DNA of 64,000 bases from Paraburkholderia megapolitana (lineage in GTDB: Bacteria; Pseudomonadota; Gammaproteobacteria; Burkholderiales; Burkholderiaceae). A model generated the notes under the pieces. The model was not told where the DNA came from. It worked only from the letters and a program-made list of their open reading frames with translations, and made no database searches. The translations under genes and the position numbers were made by a program. The stretch lies in NCBI RefSeq assembly GCF_007556815.1, contig NZ_CP041745.1, positions 124,001-188,000 of the forward strand. The letters run 5' to 3'. Positions within the stretch are counted from its first letter, which is position 1. Each line of letters begins with the position of its first letter. This document shows positions 47,431 through 56,651 of this stretch, one piece after another.

Positions 47431-48972
47431 TCAGCCGTTTGCCGCAGCAGGATGAACGAGCTGATCGCCGGTAGGCAACTGCGACGCGTCCCACCCGCCC
47501 CCAAGCGCCTTGATCAACGCGACGCTCGCAGCCATCCGCCGCCGCGCGATCGATACGGCTTGCCGCTCGTTCGTGAGCGCGGTGGTTTGCGCGACGACGA
47601 CGTCGAGATAGGTGATCGCGCCGTTCTTGTAGCGGTCCGAGACGATCGCGAGTGCCCGCTCGGCCGCGGCGACGGCCTGGTCCTGCGCGCGCGCTTCCTG
47701 CTCGAGCACGCGCAGCGCGGCGAGATTGTCTTCGACCTGACCGAATGCGGTCAGTACCGTTTGTCGATACTGCGCGACGCTTTCGTCGTAGTGCGCTTCG
47801 GCTTGCGCTTTCACCGCGGCGCGCCCGCCGAAGTCGAGCAGCGTGCCGGCCAGCGACGGACCGAGCGACCAGAACCGCGCGGGCGCCATCAGCCACTGGC
47901 TGTAGTTGGTCGCCTCAAGGCCACCGGTCACCGAGAGGATCAGGTTCGGAAAGAACGCAGCAGTCGCCACGCCGATCTGCGCATTCATATCGACGATATG
48001 ACGTTCCGCCGATGCAATGTCGGGCCGCCGCTCGAGCAGCGCCGACGGCACGCCGGTGGGCGCGACGACCGGCACCGCCGCGAGCGGCGCGACCGGCAGC
48101 GCAAACGTGGATGGCGACTGGCCGGTGAGGATCGCGATCGCGTGTTCGAGCTGCGCGCGCTGCACGTCGAGATCGATGGCCTGGGCTTCGGTGGTTTGCA
48201 GTTGCGTTTGCGCCTGCGCGACGTCGGCGTCGGTGGCGATGCCACCTGCCAGACGATGCTGCGTCAGATCGAGCGCTTCGCGATACGCCTTGATCGTGTC
48301 GTCGAGCAAACGACGTTCGCTGTCGATGCCGCGCAGTTCGAAGTAATCGGTGGCGAGTTCGGCCTGCATCGACAGCAGCGCGGACTGCACGTCGGCGGCG
48401 CTGGCTTGCGCATTGGCCTTTGCACCTTCGACGCTGCGCGACACCCGGCCCCACAGATCGGGCTCCCACGACGCGTCGCCCTGCACGACGTAATCGTTGA
48501 TCGTGTAACCGGCCGTCGATTTGTACATCACGTTGTCCGACGTACGCGTGCGCGAAAAATCGCCGCCCGCGCCTACGACCGGAAAGAAGTTCGAGCGGAA
48601 CTGCGCGACCGCCGCGCGAGCTGCGCGAAAACGCGCTTGCGCGGCCTGTACGTTCTGGTTCGCACTGCCGGCTTGCTGTTCGAGAGCGTTCAGCGCGGGG
48701 TCGCCGTAGATCTCCCACCATGCGCCGCGCAGGGTGGTGTCGGCGGGTTGTGCGGGTTGCCAGCCGGAGCCTTCGAGTTCCTTGTAGGTCGCGGCTGTAG
48801 TGGCCGTCGGCCGCACGTAGTCCGGGCCAACGGCGCATCCGCCCAGTACGCCGGCGACGATCAGTGCGGCGAGAGAAATACCAAGAGGTGCAACAAGGGG
48901 CGCGGCACGCATGACCGCGCGTGCGGACTGCAACCGCACTGTTGTGCTCAAGAAGAAATTCGCCGGCTTCAC
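47431..48972 (-). CDS. RND efflux outer-membrane channel lipoprotein (NodT family)
   Basis: This protein of up to 513 residues has a lipobox LGGC (Cys46 from the GTG at 48972, Cys26 from an ATG at 48912) and two OEP coiled-coil domains. The family markers are CAVGPDYVRP near the lipobox and DLWGRVSRSVEGAKA. The GTG overlaps the adaptor stop (GTGA), favouring the longer start. The ATG gives a more ordinary lipoprotein signal length. It is the exit duct of the tripartite pump. Confidence 0.88.
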   Translation of the reverse strand: MKPANFFLSTTVRLQSARAVMRAAPLVAPLGISLAALIVAGVLGGCAVGPDYVRPTATTAATYKELEGSGWQPAQPADTTLRGAWWEIYGDPALNALEQQAGSANQNVQAAQARFRAARAAVAQFRSNFFPVVGAGGDFSRTRTSDNVMYKSTAGYTINDYVVQGDASWEPDLWGRVSRSVEGAKANAQASAADVQSALLSMQAELATDYFELRGIDSERRLLDDTIKAYREALDLTQHRLAGGIATDADVAQAQTQLQTTEAQAIDLDVQRAQLEHAIAILTGQSPSTFALPVAPLAAVPVVAPTGVPSALLERRPDIASAERHIVDMNAQIGVATAAFFPNLILSVTGGLEATNYSQWLMAPARFWSLGPSLAGTLLDFGGRAAVKAQAEAHYDESVAQYRQTVLTAFGQVEDNLAALRVLEQEARAQDQAVAAAERALAIVSDRYKNGAITYLDVVVAQTTALTNERQAVSIARRRMAASVALIKALGGGWDASQLPTGDQLVHPAAANG

Positions 48973-50207
48973 TCTGCAGCCTTCGGCGTTTCACCGCTCG
49001 CATTGCTACCGGCGGCCGCACTCGCTGCCGGCTTCGTCGCAGCAACCCGCACCGGCGCACCGTCGACGATCGAATCCTGCGGATTCACGATCACCCGCTC
49101 GTCGCCCTGTAACCCCGACACGATCGCGACCCGCGTGCCGAAATCGGTGCCGAGCGACACGCGTACGAGCTTCACGTGCTGTTGCGCGTCGACGGTCGCA
49201 ACCGTTACACCGCCCGGACGAAACAGCAGCGTATTGCCAGGCAGCGTATAAGGTGCCGCGCCCGCGCCGAGTGCGAAATGCACCTGCGCATACGCACCGG
49301 GCAACAACGCGCCGCTGCGGTTGTCGACGTCCACTTCGGCGAGCATCGTGCGCTGGATCGGATCGACGGCACCGGAGGTACGCGCGACGGTGCCCGGATA
49401 GCGCTTCGACGGCGCTTCGGTCAACGTCAGATAGGCGCCCTGCTGGGCACGCACTTCCTGCGCGTACGCCTGCGGCACGTTGACATAGACGCGCAGCCGG
49501 TCGGCGGCCGCGACATGGAACAGCTCCTTCGCCGGGCCGCCAGCGCTGCCCGCATCGATCAACGCACCGACATCGACGTTACGCGCAGTCACGATCCCGT
49601 CGAACGGCGCATAGACCTTCTGGAATGACTGCGTCTTTTCGAGTCGCGCGACGTTAAAGCGCGCGGCGTCGAGCGTGCCCTTCTTCGCGAGCATGTCGCC
49701 GACTTTCTCGTCGGTCTCCTGTTTCGATACCGACTTGCTCTTCAGCATCTCGGTCCAGCGGTCGGCGGTGCTTTTTGCGAGCGCATAGTTTGCGTCCGCG
49801 TTGACGAGATCCGCGCGCGCCGAGCGCAACTGGTCGTCGACCTCGGGGGTTTCGATGTCGGCGAGCAGTTGTCCAGCCTTCACGTGCGCACCGATGTCCG
49901 CGTACCACTGCTTCAGGTAGCCATTGGTGCGCGCGTAGATCGGCGTATCGAGAAACGCCTGCACGTTGCCCGGCAAGACGAGATCGAGTGCTGCCGACGA
50001 TTTCTGCGGCAGTACGACAGCCACGCTGAGCGCACTTGCGTGCTCTGCGTCGCGCTCAAGCGCGGCATGCGCGCTGTGCCGCGACCAGATGCCCTGCAGC
50101 GCGAGCACGAGCACGACGACGATTGCCAGCACAGTCAGCCAGCGCGTGCGCCGCTTGCTCGCGGCCGTGCCGCCAGGCTGGGATTCGTCAGGACGTTGAC
50201 CTTCCAT
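48969..50207 (-). CDS. RND efflux periplasmic adaptor (MFP)
   Basis: This 412-residue membrane-fusion protein has a single N-terminal anchor (about 25-45), a lipoyl half-motif, a coiled-coil hairpin (about 110-190) and a beta-barrel (FDGIVTARNVDVGALI near residue 200). A C-terminal AGSNASGETPKAAE tail ends the protein. It bridges the inner-membrane permease and the outer-membrane channel. It starts 12 bases after the permease stop and overlaps the channel gene. Confidence 0.9.
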   Translation of the reverse strand: MEGQRPDESQPGGTAASKRRTRWLTVLAIVVVLVLALQGIWSRHSAHAALERDAEHASALSVAVVLPQKSSAALDLVLPGNVQAFLDTPIYARTNGYLKQWYADIGAHVKAGQLLADIETPEVDDQLRSARADLVNADANYALAKSTADRWTEMLKSKSVSKQETDEKVGDMLAKKGTLDAARFNVARLEKTQSFQKVYAPFDGIVTARNVDVGALIDAGSAGGPAKELFHVAAADRLRVYVNVPQAYAQEVRAQQGAYLTLTEAPSKRYPGTVARTSGAVDPIQRTMLAEVDVDNRSGALLPGAYAQVHFALGAGAAPYTLPGNTLLFRPGGVTVATVDAQQHVKLVRVSLGTDFGTRVAIVSGLQGDERVIVNPQDSIVDGAPVRVAATKPAASAAAGSNASGETPKAAE

Positions 50208-50219
50208 CGATGCTTTGCC

Positions 50220-53200
50220 TCAGGATGACTTGTGAACCACATGCTCCGCCGAGCGCCGCCGCCGGTCGGCAAGCCGCCGGTAGATCATCGAGAACACCAC
50301 CGGTACGAACACCAGCGTCGCGAGCGTGCCTATGGTGAGCCCGCCGATCACCGCGCGTCCGAGCGGCGCGTTCTGTTCGCCGCCTTCGCCGAGGCCGATC
50401 GCCATCGGCACCATACCGATCACCATCGCGAGCGCCGTCATTAGCACCGGACGAAAGCGCGTGAAGCCCGCTTCGATCGCCGCGCGCGTCGCGTCGCCGT
50501 GTTCGAGCAGTTGTTCGCGCGCAAAGCTGATCACGAGAATCGAGTTCGCGGTGGCGATGCCGATACACATGATCGCGCCGGTAAGCGCCGGAATCGACAG
50601 CGTGGTGTGCGTGAGGAACAGTATCCAGACGATACCCGCGAGCGCGCCCGGCAACGCGGTAATGATGATGAACGGATCGAGCCACGACTGGAAGTTCACG
50701 ACAATCAGCAAATACACCAGCACGATGGCAAACAGCAGGCCCGTGAAGAGCCCCGAGAACGAGTCGTTCATCGTTTGCACCTGGCCGCGTACGGTGATCG
50801 TCGAGCCCTTCGGCAAATCGGCGGTGGCTGAGGCGATGACCTTGTCGATGTCGTCGGAGACCGCGCCGAGATCGCGATTGTCGGCGGTGCCGTAGATGTC
50901 GACCGTCGATTGCGCGTTGTAGTGCGTGGCCACCGCGTGGCCCGCTTCTCGGCGCATCGTCGACAGTGCACCGAGAATATTGCTGTGGCCGTTTGCGTTC
51001 AGCGGAATGTTGGCGAGTGCCTGCAGCGAGTCGATCGTGTATTGCGGGGCTTCGGTGATCACGTTGTAGCTGACGCCGTTGCGCGGATTCAGCCAGAACG
51101 TCGGCGTAGTTTGCTGGCTGCCTGAGAGCGTGATGAGCAGATCGCTCGCGATGTCCTTCTGCGTGAAGCCCGCTTGCTGCGCACGTGTGCGATCGACGTC
51201 GATGAAGATACGCGGCAGATCGGCCGGCTGCTGGATGCGCGTGTCGGCGAGACCAGGCACGCTGCGCAGCCGGTTCAGCAGCGTTGCGGCGAACGCGCGA
51301 TTGGCGTCGACATCGCGGCCGACGATCTGGATATCGATCGGCGACGGCATACCGAAGTTGAGCGTCTGGCTGACGATGTCGGCGGGCAGAAACGCGAACT
51401 GCACGCCGGGGAACTCGTCGGTGAGTGTGCGGCGCAGGGTACGGACGTAATCGGCGGTCGGGTGGTGATCGGGGTTGAGTGTGATCAGCACGTCGGCATC
51501 TGAAGTACCGATCGTGCCAGTGTTGCTGTACGACAGGTTGATACCGGACACCGGCAGTCCGATGTTGTCGATCAGCGAATGGAGTTCGTCCGGTGGAATC
51601 AGCTGTCGAATACGTGAATCCACGCGGTCGGTGACAACCGCGGTTTCCTCGACACGCATGCCGGTTTTCGCACGCAGATGCAACGCGATCGTGCCCGCGT
51701 CGACCTGCGGAAAAAAGTCGCGACCGAGAAACGGGATCAGCAGCAACGACAGCCCGCAGCACAGCAGAAACACCACAACGAATACGCCAGGCCGCTCGAC
51801 GCGCGCAACGAGGAACACCCGATAACGCTCGCGCAGTCGCGCAAAACCGCCCTCGAACGCGAGATGTACGCGCATGAACGGATTGCGACTCGCGCTCGCG
51901 TTTGTGCCACTAGCATGGTGCGGATCGGCAGCCCGGTGATGGTGACGCAGTAGATACTTCGCGAGCGTTGGCACGAGCGTACGCGAGAAGAAGTACGACG
52001 CGAGCATCGCGAACACGACCGCTTCGGCGAGCGGAATGAATAGATAGTGTGCGACACCCGAAAGTAAAAACATCGGCACGAACACGATGCAGATCGACAG
52101 CGTCGACACCAGTGTCGGAATCGCGATCTGGTGCGCGCCGTCCAGAATGGCTTGTTCGAGATTCTTGCCCTGCTCCAGCTGATGACTGACGTTCTCGATC
52201 GCCACCGTCGCATCGTCGACGAGAATCCCCACCGCGAGCGCAAGACCGCCTAGCGTCATGATGTTGATCGTCTCGCCGAGCGCCGATAGCGCGATGACGG
52301 AGGTGATCATCGACAGCGGAATCGATACGGCGATGATCAGCGTGGCGCGCCAGTTGCCGAGAAACAGAAGGATCATCAGGCCGGTCAGGCAGGCGGCGAT
52401 CAACGCTTCGCGCAACACGCCCTGCACCGAGGCGCGCACGAACAGCGACTGGTCGGCTACAGGATCGATGTTCAGCGAGGCAGGCACGAGGTTGTGCAGC
52501 ACCGGCATCATCTGCTTGATGCGATCGACGATTTCGAGCGTCGACGTGTTGCCGCTCTTGTTGATGGTCAGGAGCGCTGCTCGTTGACCATTCACGCGGA
52601 CGATATTCGTCTGTGGCTGGAAACCGTCGCGCACGTGCGCGACGTCGCGGATATACACGGTGCCCGCGTCCGTCGTCCTGATCGGAATGTCGTTCAGACC
52701 CGCAAGCGTATCGGGACTCGCATTCATTTCCACCGAGTATTCAGTCGAACCGATTTTCGCCGTACCCGACGGCAGGATCAGATTTTGCGCACTGATTGCG
52801 TTGACGACGTCCATCGGCGACAGGTTGCGCTCCTGCAACTTGCGCGTATCGATGTCGACCATGATCTGCCGCTGCTTGCCGCCATAGGGCAACGGCGCGG
52901 ACGCACCGGGCACGGTGGCGAGCTGCGTCTTCAGAAAGTTGTTACCGAAGTCGAACAGCTCCTGCTCGGTGAGCGATGCCGACGACAACGACAGCCGCAG
53001 GATCGGCACCGTCGATGCGTTGTAGCGCAGGATGTTCGGCGGCGTAATGCCGGGCGGCAGAGAACGCAATTGCGTTTGCGACAGCGCGGTGACTTCGGCG
53101 AGTGCTTCTTCGATGTTCGCGTGCGGCTGGAAGAAGATCTTCACGACCGCGATGCCGTTCAGCGAGGTGGATTCGGTGTGCTCGATATCGTTGACCGCCA

Positions 53201-53417
53201 CCGACAGACCGCGCTCGTAATTGAGTACGATGCGCTTTTCCATCTCGTCGGCGGACAGGCCGTTATACGTCCAGATCACCGACAGCACGGGGATGTCGAT
53301 ATTCGGGAAGATATCGGTCGGCGTGCGCAGGATCGTCAACGGACCCACGATCAGCAGCAGCAACGCGAGAACGATGAACGTATACGGGCGCCGCAGCGCC
53401 AGGCGAACGATCCACAT
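50220..53417 (-). CDS. RND-family efflux permease
   Basis: This 1065-residue inner-membrane proton antiporter has twelve membrane helices, two large periplasmic loops, and the paired proton-relay aspartates in AVGILVDDATVAIEN (helix 4). A His-rich stretch follows the first membrane half (LRHHHRAADPHHASG). It is closest in style to hydrophobe/amphiphile efflux permeases rather than CusA metal pumps; the substrate is unknown. It opens the permease-adaptor-channel operon. No TetR or MarR regulator is adjacent. Confidence 0.92.
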   Translation of the reverse strand: MWIVRLALRRPYTFIVLALLLLIVGPLTILRTPTDIFPNIDIPVLSVIWTYNGLSADEMEKRIVLNYERGLSVAVNDIEHTESTSLNGIAVVKIFFQPHANIEEALAEVTALSQTQLRSLPPGITPPNILRYNASTVPILRLSLSSASLTEQELFDFGNNFLKTQLATVPGASAPLPYGGKQRQIMVDIDTRKLQERNLSPMDVVNAISAQNLILPSGTAKIGSTEYSVEMNASPDTLAGLNDIPIRTTDAGTVYIRDVAHVRDGFQPQTNIVRVNGQRAALLTINKSGNTSTLEIVDRIKQMMPVLHNLVPASLNIDPVADQSLFVRASVQGVLREALIAACLTGLMILLFLGNWRATLIIAVSIPLSMITSVIALSALGETINIMTLGGLALAVGILVDDATVAIENVSHQLEQGKNLEQAILDGAHQIAIPTLVSTLSICIVFVPMFLLSGVAHYLFIPLAEAVVFAMLASYFFSRTLVPTLAKYLLRHHHRAADPHHASGTNASASRNPFMRVHLAFEGGFARLRERYRVFLVARVERPGVFVVVFLLCCGLSLLLIPFLGRDFFPQVDAGTIALHLRAKTGMRVEETAVVTDRVDSRIRQLIPPDELHSLIDNIGLPVSGINLSYSNTGTIGTSDADVLITLNPDHHPTADYVRTLRRTLTDEFPGVQFAFLPADIVSQTLNFGMPSPIDIQIVGRDVDANRAFAATLLNRLRSVPGLADTRIQQPADLPRIFIDVDRTRAQQAGFTQKDIASDLLITLSGSQQTTPTFWLNPRNGVSYNVITEAPQYTIDSLQALANIPLNANGHSNILGALSTMRREAGHAVATHYNAQSTVDIYGTADNRDLGAVSDDIDKVIASATADLPKGSTITVRGQVQTMNDSFSGLFTGLLFAIVLVYLLIVVNFQSWLDPFIIITALPGALAGIVWILFLTHTTLSIPALTGAIMCIGIATANSILVISFAREQLLEHGDATRAAIEAGFTRFRPVLMTALAMVIGMVPMAIGLGEGGEQNAPLGRAVIGGLTIGTLATLVFVPVVFSMIYRRLADRRRRSAEHVVHKSS

Positions 53418-53814
53418 GAGCGGTGCGGTCGAAGTGAGGGTAAACCAGCCGGGCCGCGCGGGTGGCTGAAGCCGCGTGAGCGTCGGCTTGCCCGCGCGCC
53501 TGGACTATAGCGCGTATCGTATTCTGGATGCCCGATTTTGAGGAGCGTCGCTTACAGCAGGTATGCTGTATTCGTTACCATACGTTACAGTTAGCATTTC
53601 GTAAGAGTGATGGCATGGAAAGAGGGGACATCTGCCATTACTTTTTACTTTCCCGGTTTCGTCAAAACGGGAACAATGAGCTGAACGTATCAGAGTCACA
53701 GCATCACGCGGTTCGAATCAGGTGCGCGCGCAACGTTTCGACGTTGCCGTGTTTTTGTCACACATTGACCGGCATGAATTTTCAACAGCCGGCATGGGAG
53801 AGCGGGGAAACATC
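53418..53814. promoter_or_regulatory. Control region between the RND operon and a small gene
   Basis: This 397-bp gap is markedly less GC-rich than its surroundings, especially 53515-53720. On the minus strand TATAGT (53508-53503) is a plausible -10 for the pump operon with a poor -35. The stretch 53570-53605 has repeated CGTTA/ATTTCGTAA elements that could be operator half-sites. No gene is supported here. Confidence 0.4.
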
Positions 53815-54027
53815 ATGCAAGTCGGTTCTATCGTCCGATCCGTGCATATCGCCGTGCCTGCGGGCGCGCGCGGGATAGTCATGCGCCTGCTCGGCGACAT
53901 GGCAATGGTGGCGTGGTACGCCGGTGAGCCCGGTACATCGTTGCAACTGAATACGGAACCCTTTTTCCTTGAAGACCTGATCGATACCGGCGACTTCGTT
54001 CGACCGGCCGGCGCGCAGATACATTGA
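53815..54027 (+). CDS. Small hypothetical cytosolic protein
   Basis: This 70-residue protein has no signal peptide or membrane helix. It reads as a compact mixed alpha/beta domain (SIVRSVHIAVPAGARGIVM, FFLEDLIDTGDFV). GGGG-type ribosome-binding sequence (CGGGGAAAC) precedes the ATG at 53815; an upstream in-frame ATG at 53722 adds 31 residues with no support. I do not recognise the family. It is 73 bases upstream of srkA and may share its transcript. Confidence 0.6.
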   Translation: MQVGSIVRSVHIAVPAGARGIVMRLLGDMAMVAWYAGEPGTSLQLNTEPFFLEDLIDTGDFVRPAGAQIH

Positions 54028-54100
54028 GCGGTCGCGCGGTTTGACCGCGCACTGTCGAACCGCGCTCGTCATTCATGACGGCGCGGGGCACAATGCCGGC

Positions 54101-55132
54101 ATGAACCACGACACCCAGGACCTGCAGGGCGGCGCCGACGGCGCCGTGCCTTTCGCCCGGCTCACGCCGGAATGCGTGCTGGACGCGCTCGACGGTGTGC
54201 TCAGCACGGTCGGCGTGCGCACGGACGGCCGCATGCTGCCGCTCAACAGCTACGAGAATCGCGTTTATCAAATCGGTGTCGAAGACGGCCCGCCGGTGAT
54301 CGCGAAGTTTTATCGGCCGGCGCGCTGGACCGATGAAGCGATTCTCGAAGAACACGCGTTCGTCGACGAACTCGTCGCACACGAGATTCCCGCCGTGCCG
54401 GCGCGCGCATTCGAAGGCCGCACGCTGCATACGTTCGACGACTATCGCTTCGCGATCTTCGAGCGACGCGGCGGTCGTGCTCCCGATCTCGACCGGCGCG
54501 ACACGCTCGAATGGCTCGGCCGTTTTATCGGCCGTATTCATGCCGTCGGTCAGACGCGGAACTACACCGCACGCCCCGTGCTCGACATCCAGACCTTCGG
54601 TCGCGAACCACGCGAGTTTCTGCTCACGCACGGCTTCGTGCCGGACAACGTTCGCACGGCGTGGACGACGGTGGTCGATCTTGCACTCGAAGGCGTCGAA
54701 CAGGCATTCGAGCGCGCCGGCGAGATTCGCGCGCTGCGCATGCACGGTGACTGCCATCCGAGCAACGTGCTGTGGACCGATGCAGGTCCGCACTTTGTCG
54801 ATTTCGACGACAGTCGCATGGGACCCGCGGTGCAGGATCTGTGGCTGCTGCTGCCGGGCGAACGTGAGGAGGCGTCCCGCGCGCTTGCCGATCTGCTGGC
54901 GGGCTATGAGGACTTCTGCGAATTCGAGCAGCGCGAGCTGTATCTGATCGAAGCGCTACGCACGCTGCGGCTGATTCACTACTCCGCGTGGCTCGCGCGT
55001 CGCTGGAACGATCCGGCGTTTCCGGCGGCGTTTCCATGGTTCAACACGCAGCGCTATTGGGAAGACCGCATTCTCGAGTTGCGTGAGCAGGTCGGTGCGA
55101 TGCAGGAAGGGCCGCTGTGGCCGGTGTTCTGA
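54101..55132 (+). CDS. srkA: Stress-response Ser/Thr kinase SrkA (YihE family)
   Basis: This 343-residue choline-kinase-fold protein has the catalytic loop HGDCHPSNVLW and the metal-binding DFDDSRMG motif. SrkA-type segments include LNSYENRVYQIG near residue 48 and AKFYRPARW. In E. coli SrkA counters MazEF-driven death under oxidative stress. ATG at 54101 is preferred; an in-frame frame to 54041 lacks support. Confidence 0.9.
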   Translation: MNHDTQDLQGGADGAVPFARLTPECVLDALDGVLSTVGVRTDGRMLPLNSYENRVYQIGVEDGPPVIAKFYRPARWTDEAILEEHAFVDELVAHEIPAVPARAFEGRTLHTFDDYRFAIFERRGGRAPDLDRRDTLEWLGRFIGRIHAVGQTRNYTARPVLDIQTFGREPREFLLTHGFVPDNVRTAWTTVVDLALEGVEQAFERAGEIRALRMHGDCHPSNVLWTDAGPHFVDFDDSRMGPAVQDLWLLLPGEREEASRALADLLAGYEDFCEFEQRELYLIEALRTLRLIHYSAWLARRWNDPAFPAAFPWFNTQRYWEDRILELREQVGAMQEGPLWPVF

Positions 55133-55162
55133 ACCGCACTGCGGGATAGTCTGATACCGGCC

Positions 55163-56059
55163 TCAGTCGGTAGTGTGTGAATCCAGAACGGCAAGCAGCG
55201 ATTGCACATTCGGTGAGACGTCGTTGCTGCGCCATGCCACAGCAATTCTCAACTGGAAGTGATCGGAATCGTTTGCGAGGTCCTTGTACACGACCCCGGG
55301 GTGCGGGCTGGTGCGTACTTGCGCCGGCAGCAACACGACACCTATTCCCGCCGCGACCAGACTGACCATACTCGCCATCTGCCACGCCTCGAGCGCGATC
55401 CGCGGGCTGAATCCCGCAGCTTCGCAGGCCAGCAGGAATTTCGCGTGCAGGCTCGGGACCCGGTCCGGCGGGAAAGTCATGAACGCGTCGTCCGCGAGGT
55501 CCTCGAGCCGGATGGTCTGCGCCGCAGCGAGACGATGGTCACGCGGTATCACGGCAATGAAACGCTCGACCTCGATGGTGCGCACGTTCAGGTCGGCCGC
55601 GTCGTTGATCGGGAGCCGCAGGATGCCGATATCGATCTTGCCGGTGCGCAGATTCTCGATCTGCTCGACCGAGGTGAGTTCGCGCAGATCGATATGGATT
55701 GTCGGAAAGCGGATTCGAAATTGACGCAGCATGCGCGGTAGCAACTCATAGCTGACCGATCCGACGAAACCCACTGCCACGCGCCCCGAGACACCTTCGT
55801 TGGCGCGCCGCGCCGCATCGATTGCTTGCTGACCTTGCGCCAGCAACGCGCGCGCTTCGTCGAGAAATACCTTCCCGGCAGGCGTGAGCGCGACGAAGTG
55901 TCTGGAACGCGCAAAAAGCGCCACGCCTACCATTTCTTCGAGATTCTGGATGGCCTGACTCAGCGGAGGCTGCGCCATATGCAGCCTCGCGGCGGCGCGT
56001 CCGAAGTGCAATTCTTCGGCGACGGCGATGAACTGGTTCAGGAGGCGGGCGGCGATCAT
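55163..56059 (-). CDS. LysR-type transcriptional regulator
   Basis: This 298-residue LTTR has an N-terminal winged helix (about 1-60, with FGRAAARLHMAQPPLSQAIQ) and a periplasmic-binding-like effector domain (about 90-290). It is divergent from the cupin/CitMHS/CoA-transferase cluster across a 145-bp gap, the standard geometry for autoregulation and activation of the neighbouring operon by a pathway metabolite. The effector is probably a carboxylate handled by that cluster, by inference. Confidence 0.92.
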   Translation of the reverse strand: MIAARLLNQFIAVAEELHFGRAAARLHMAQPPLSQAIQNLEEMVGVALFARSRHFVALTPAGKVFLDEARALLAQGQQAIDAARRANEGVSGRVAVGFVGSVSYELLPRMLRQFRIRFPTIHIDLRELTSVEQIENLRTGKIDIGILRLPINDAADLNVRTIEVERFIAVIPRDHRLAAAQTIRLEDLADDAFMTFPPDRVPSLHAKFLLACEAAGFSPRIALEAWQMASMVSLVAAGIGVVLLPAQVRTSPHPGVVYKDLANDSDHFQLRIAVAWRSNDVSPNVQSLLAVLDSHTTD

Positions 56060-56204
56060 GGTGAGACTAAATATATATCAAAAGCAACGAATCTAGTGTT
56101 GGACGGATATCACGACGGGCATGCACACTGAATACGCTCGCTTACCTCGGGCCGCCCTTGAGCGAGTTCCGGTGTAACGCGATCGATAAACAGGAGACAC
56201 CGCC
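56060..56204. promoter_or_regulatory. Divergent LysR/cupin control region
   Basis: This 145-bp AT-richer gap between divergent genes is the expected site of LysR binding. ATATATAT near 56072 and TATC/GATA elements near 56108-56112 are present. I could not fix a single T-N11-A box with confidence. Confidence 0.4.
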
Positions 56205-56594
56205 GTGACGCACAAACGATATTTCGTTCGCCTGGACGACGTGCCCGGATACCACCCCGACAACCACCACGGAACATTGAACCGACGATTGATCGGTCGC
56301 GAAACGGTCGGCGCCGAGCGGCTTGAAGTGCTGCACGGGACTATCGAGAAAGGTAAAGGCGCTCTGCCTCATGCACATCCGGACATCGAGCAGGTGTGCT
56401 ACCTGCTCGACGGTGTTGCGCTAGCAGAAGTGGACGGCCAACGCTGCGAGTTGAGGCCAGGTGATTGCTGTTATTTCCCGGCAGGGATGATGCACACGTT
56501 CACCGTTGTGAGCGAAGAGCCCGTCCGCGTTCTCGTTATCTATTCGCCGCCATACGAAGAGTCACCCGACCGGGTGATCCGTCCAGCGCCCTGA
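56205..56594 (+). CDS. Small cupin-domain protein
   Basis: This is a 129-residue single-domain cupin. The full metal set His56-X-His58-X3-Glu62 and His97 is present (PHAHPDIEQV, GMMHTF), so it probably binds Fe, Mn or Zn. The start is GTG at 56205 with AGGAG about 9 bases upstream. It is first in a cluster with a CitMHS carrier and a CoA transferase, suggesting a role in carboxylate metabolism. Whether it is an isomerase, dioxygenase or sensor is unknown. Confidence 0.83.
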   Translation: MTHKRYFVRLDDVPGYHPDNHHGTLNRRLIGRETVGAERLEVLHGTIEKGKGALPHAHPDIEQVCYLLDGVALAEVDGQRCELRPGDCCYFPAGMMHTFTVVSEEPVRVLVIYSPPYEESPDRVIRPAP

Positions 56595-56651
56595 CCGGGC
56601 CTCCCTGATCAAAAGACACGTCGACGCTCATGACGCGCGAAAGGAGACGGC

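Noticed and set aside
47221..49251. 676-codon plus-strand frame over the RND channel gene
   Set aside because: It is antisense to a clear NodT-family lipoprotein gene.
53505..53699. 64-codon minus-strand frame upstream of the RND permease
   Set aside because: No ribosome-binding site or family resemblance; it lies in an AT-rich promoter region where short frames arise by chance.
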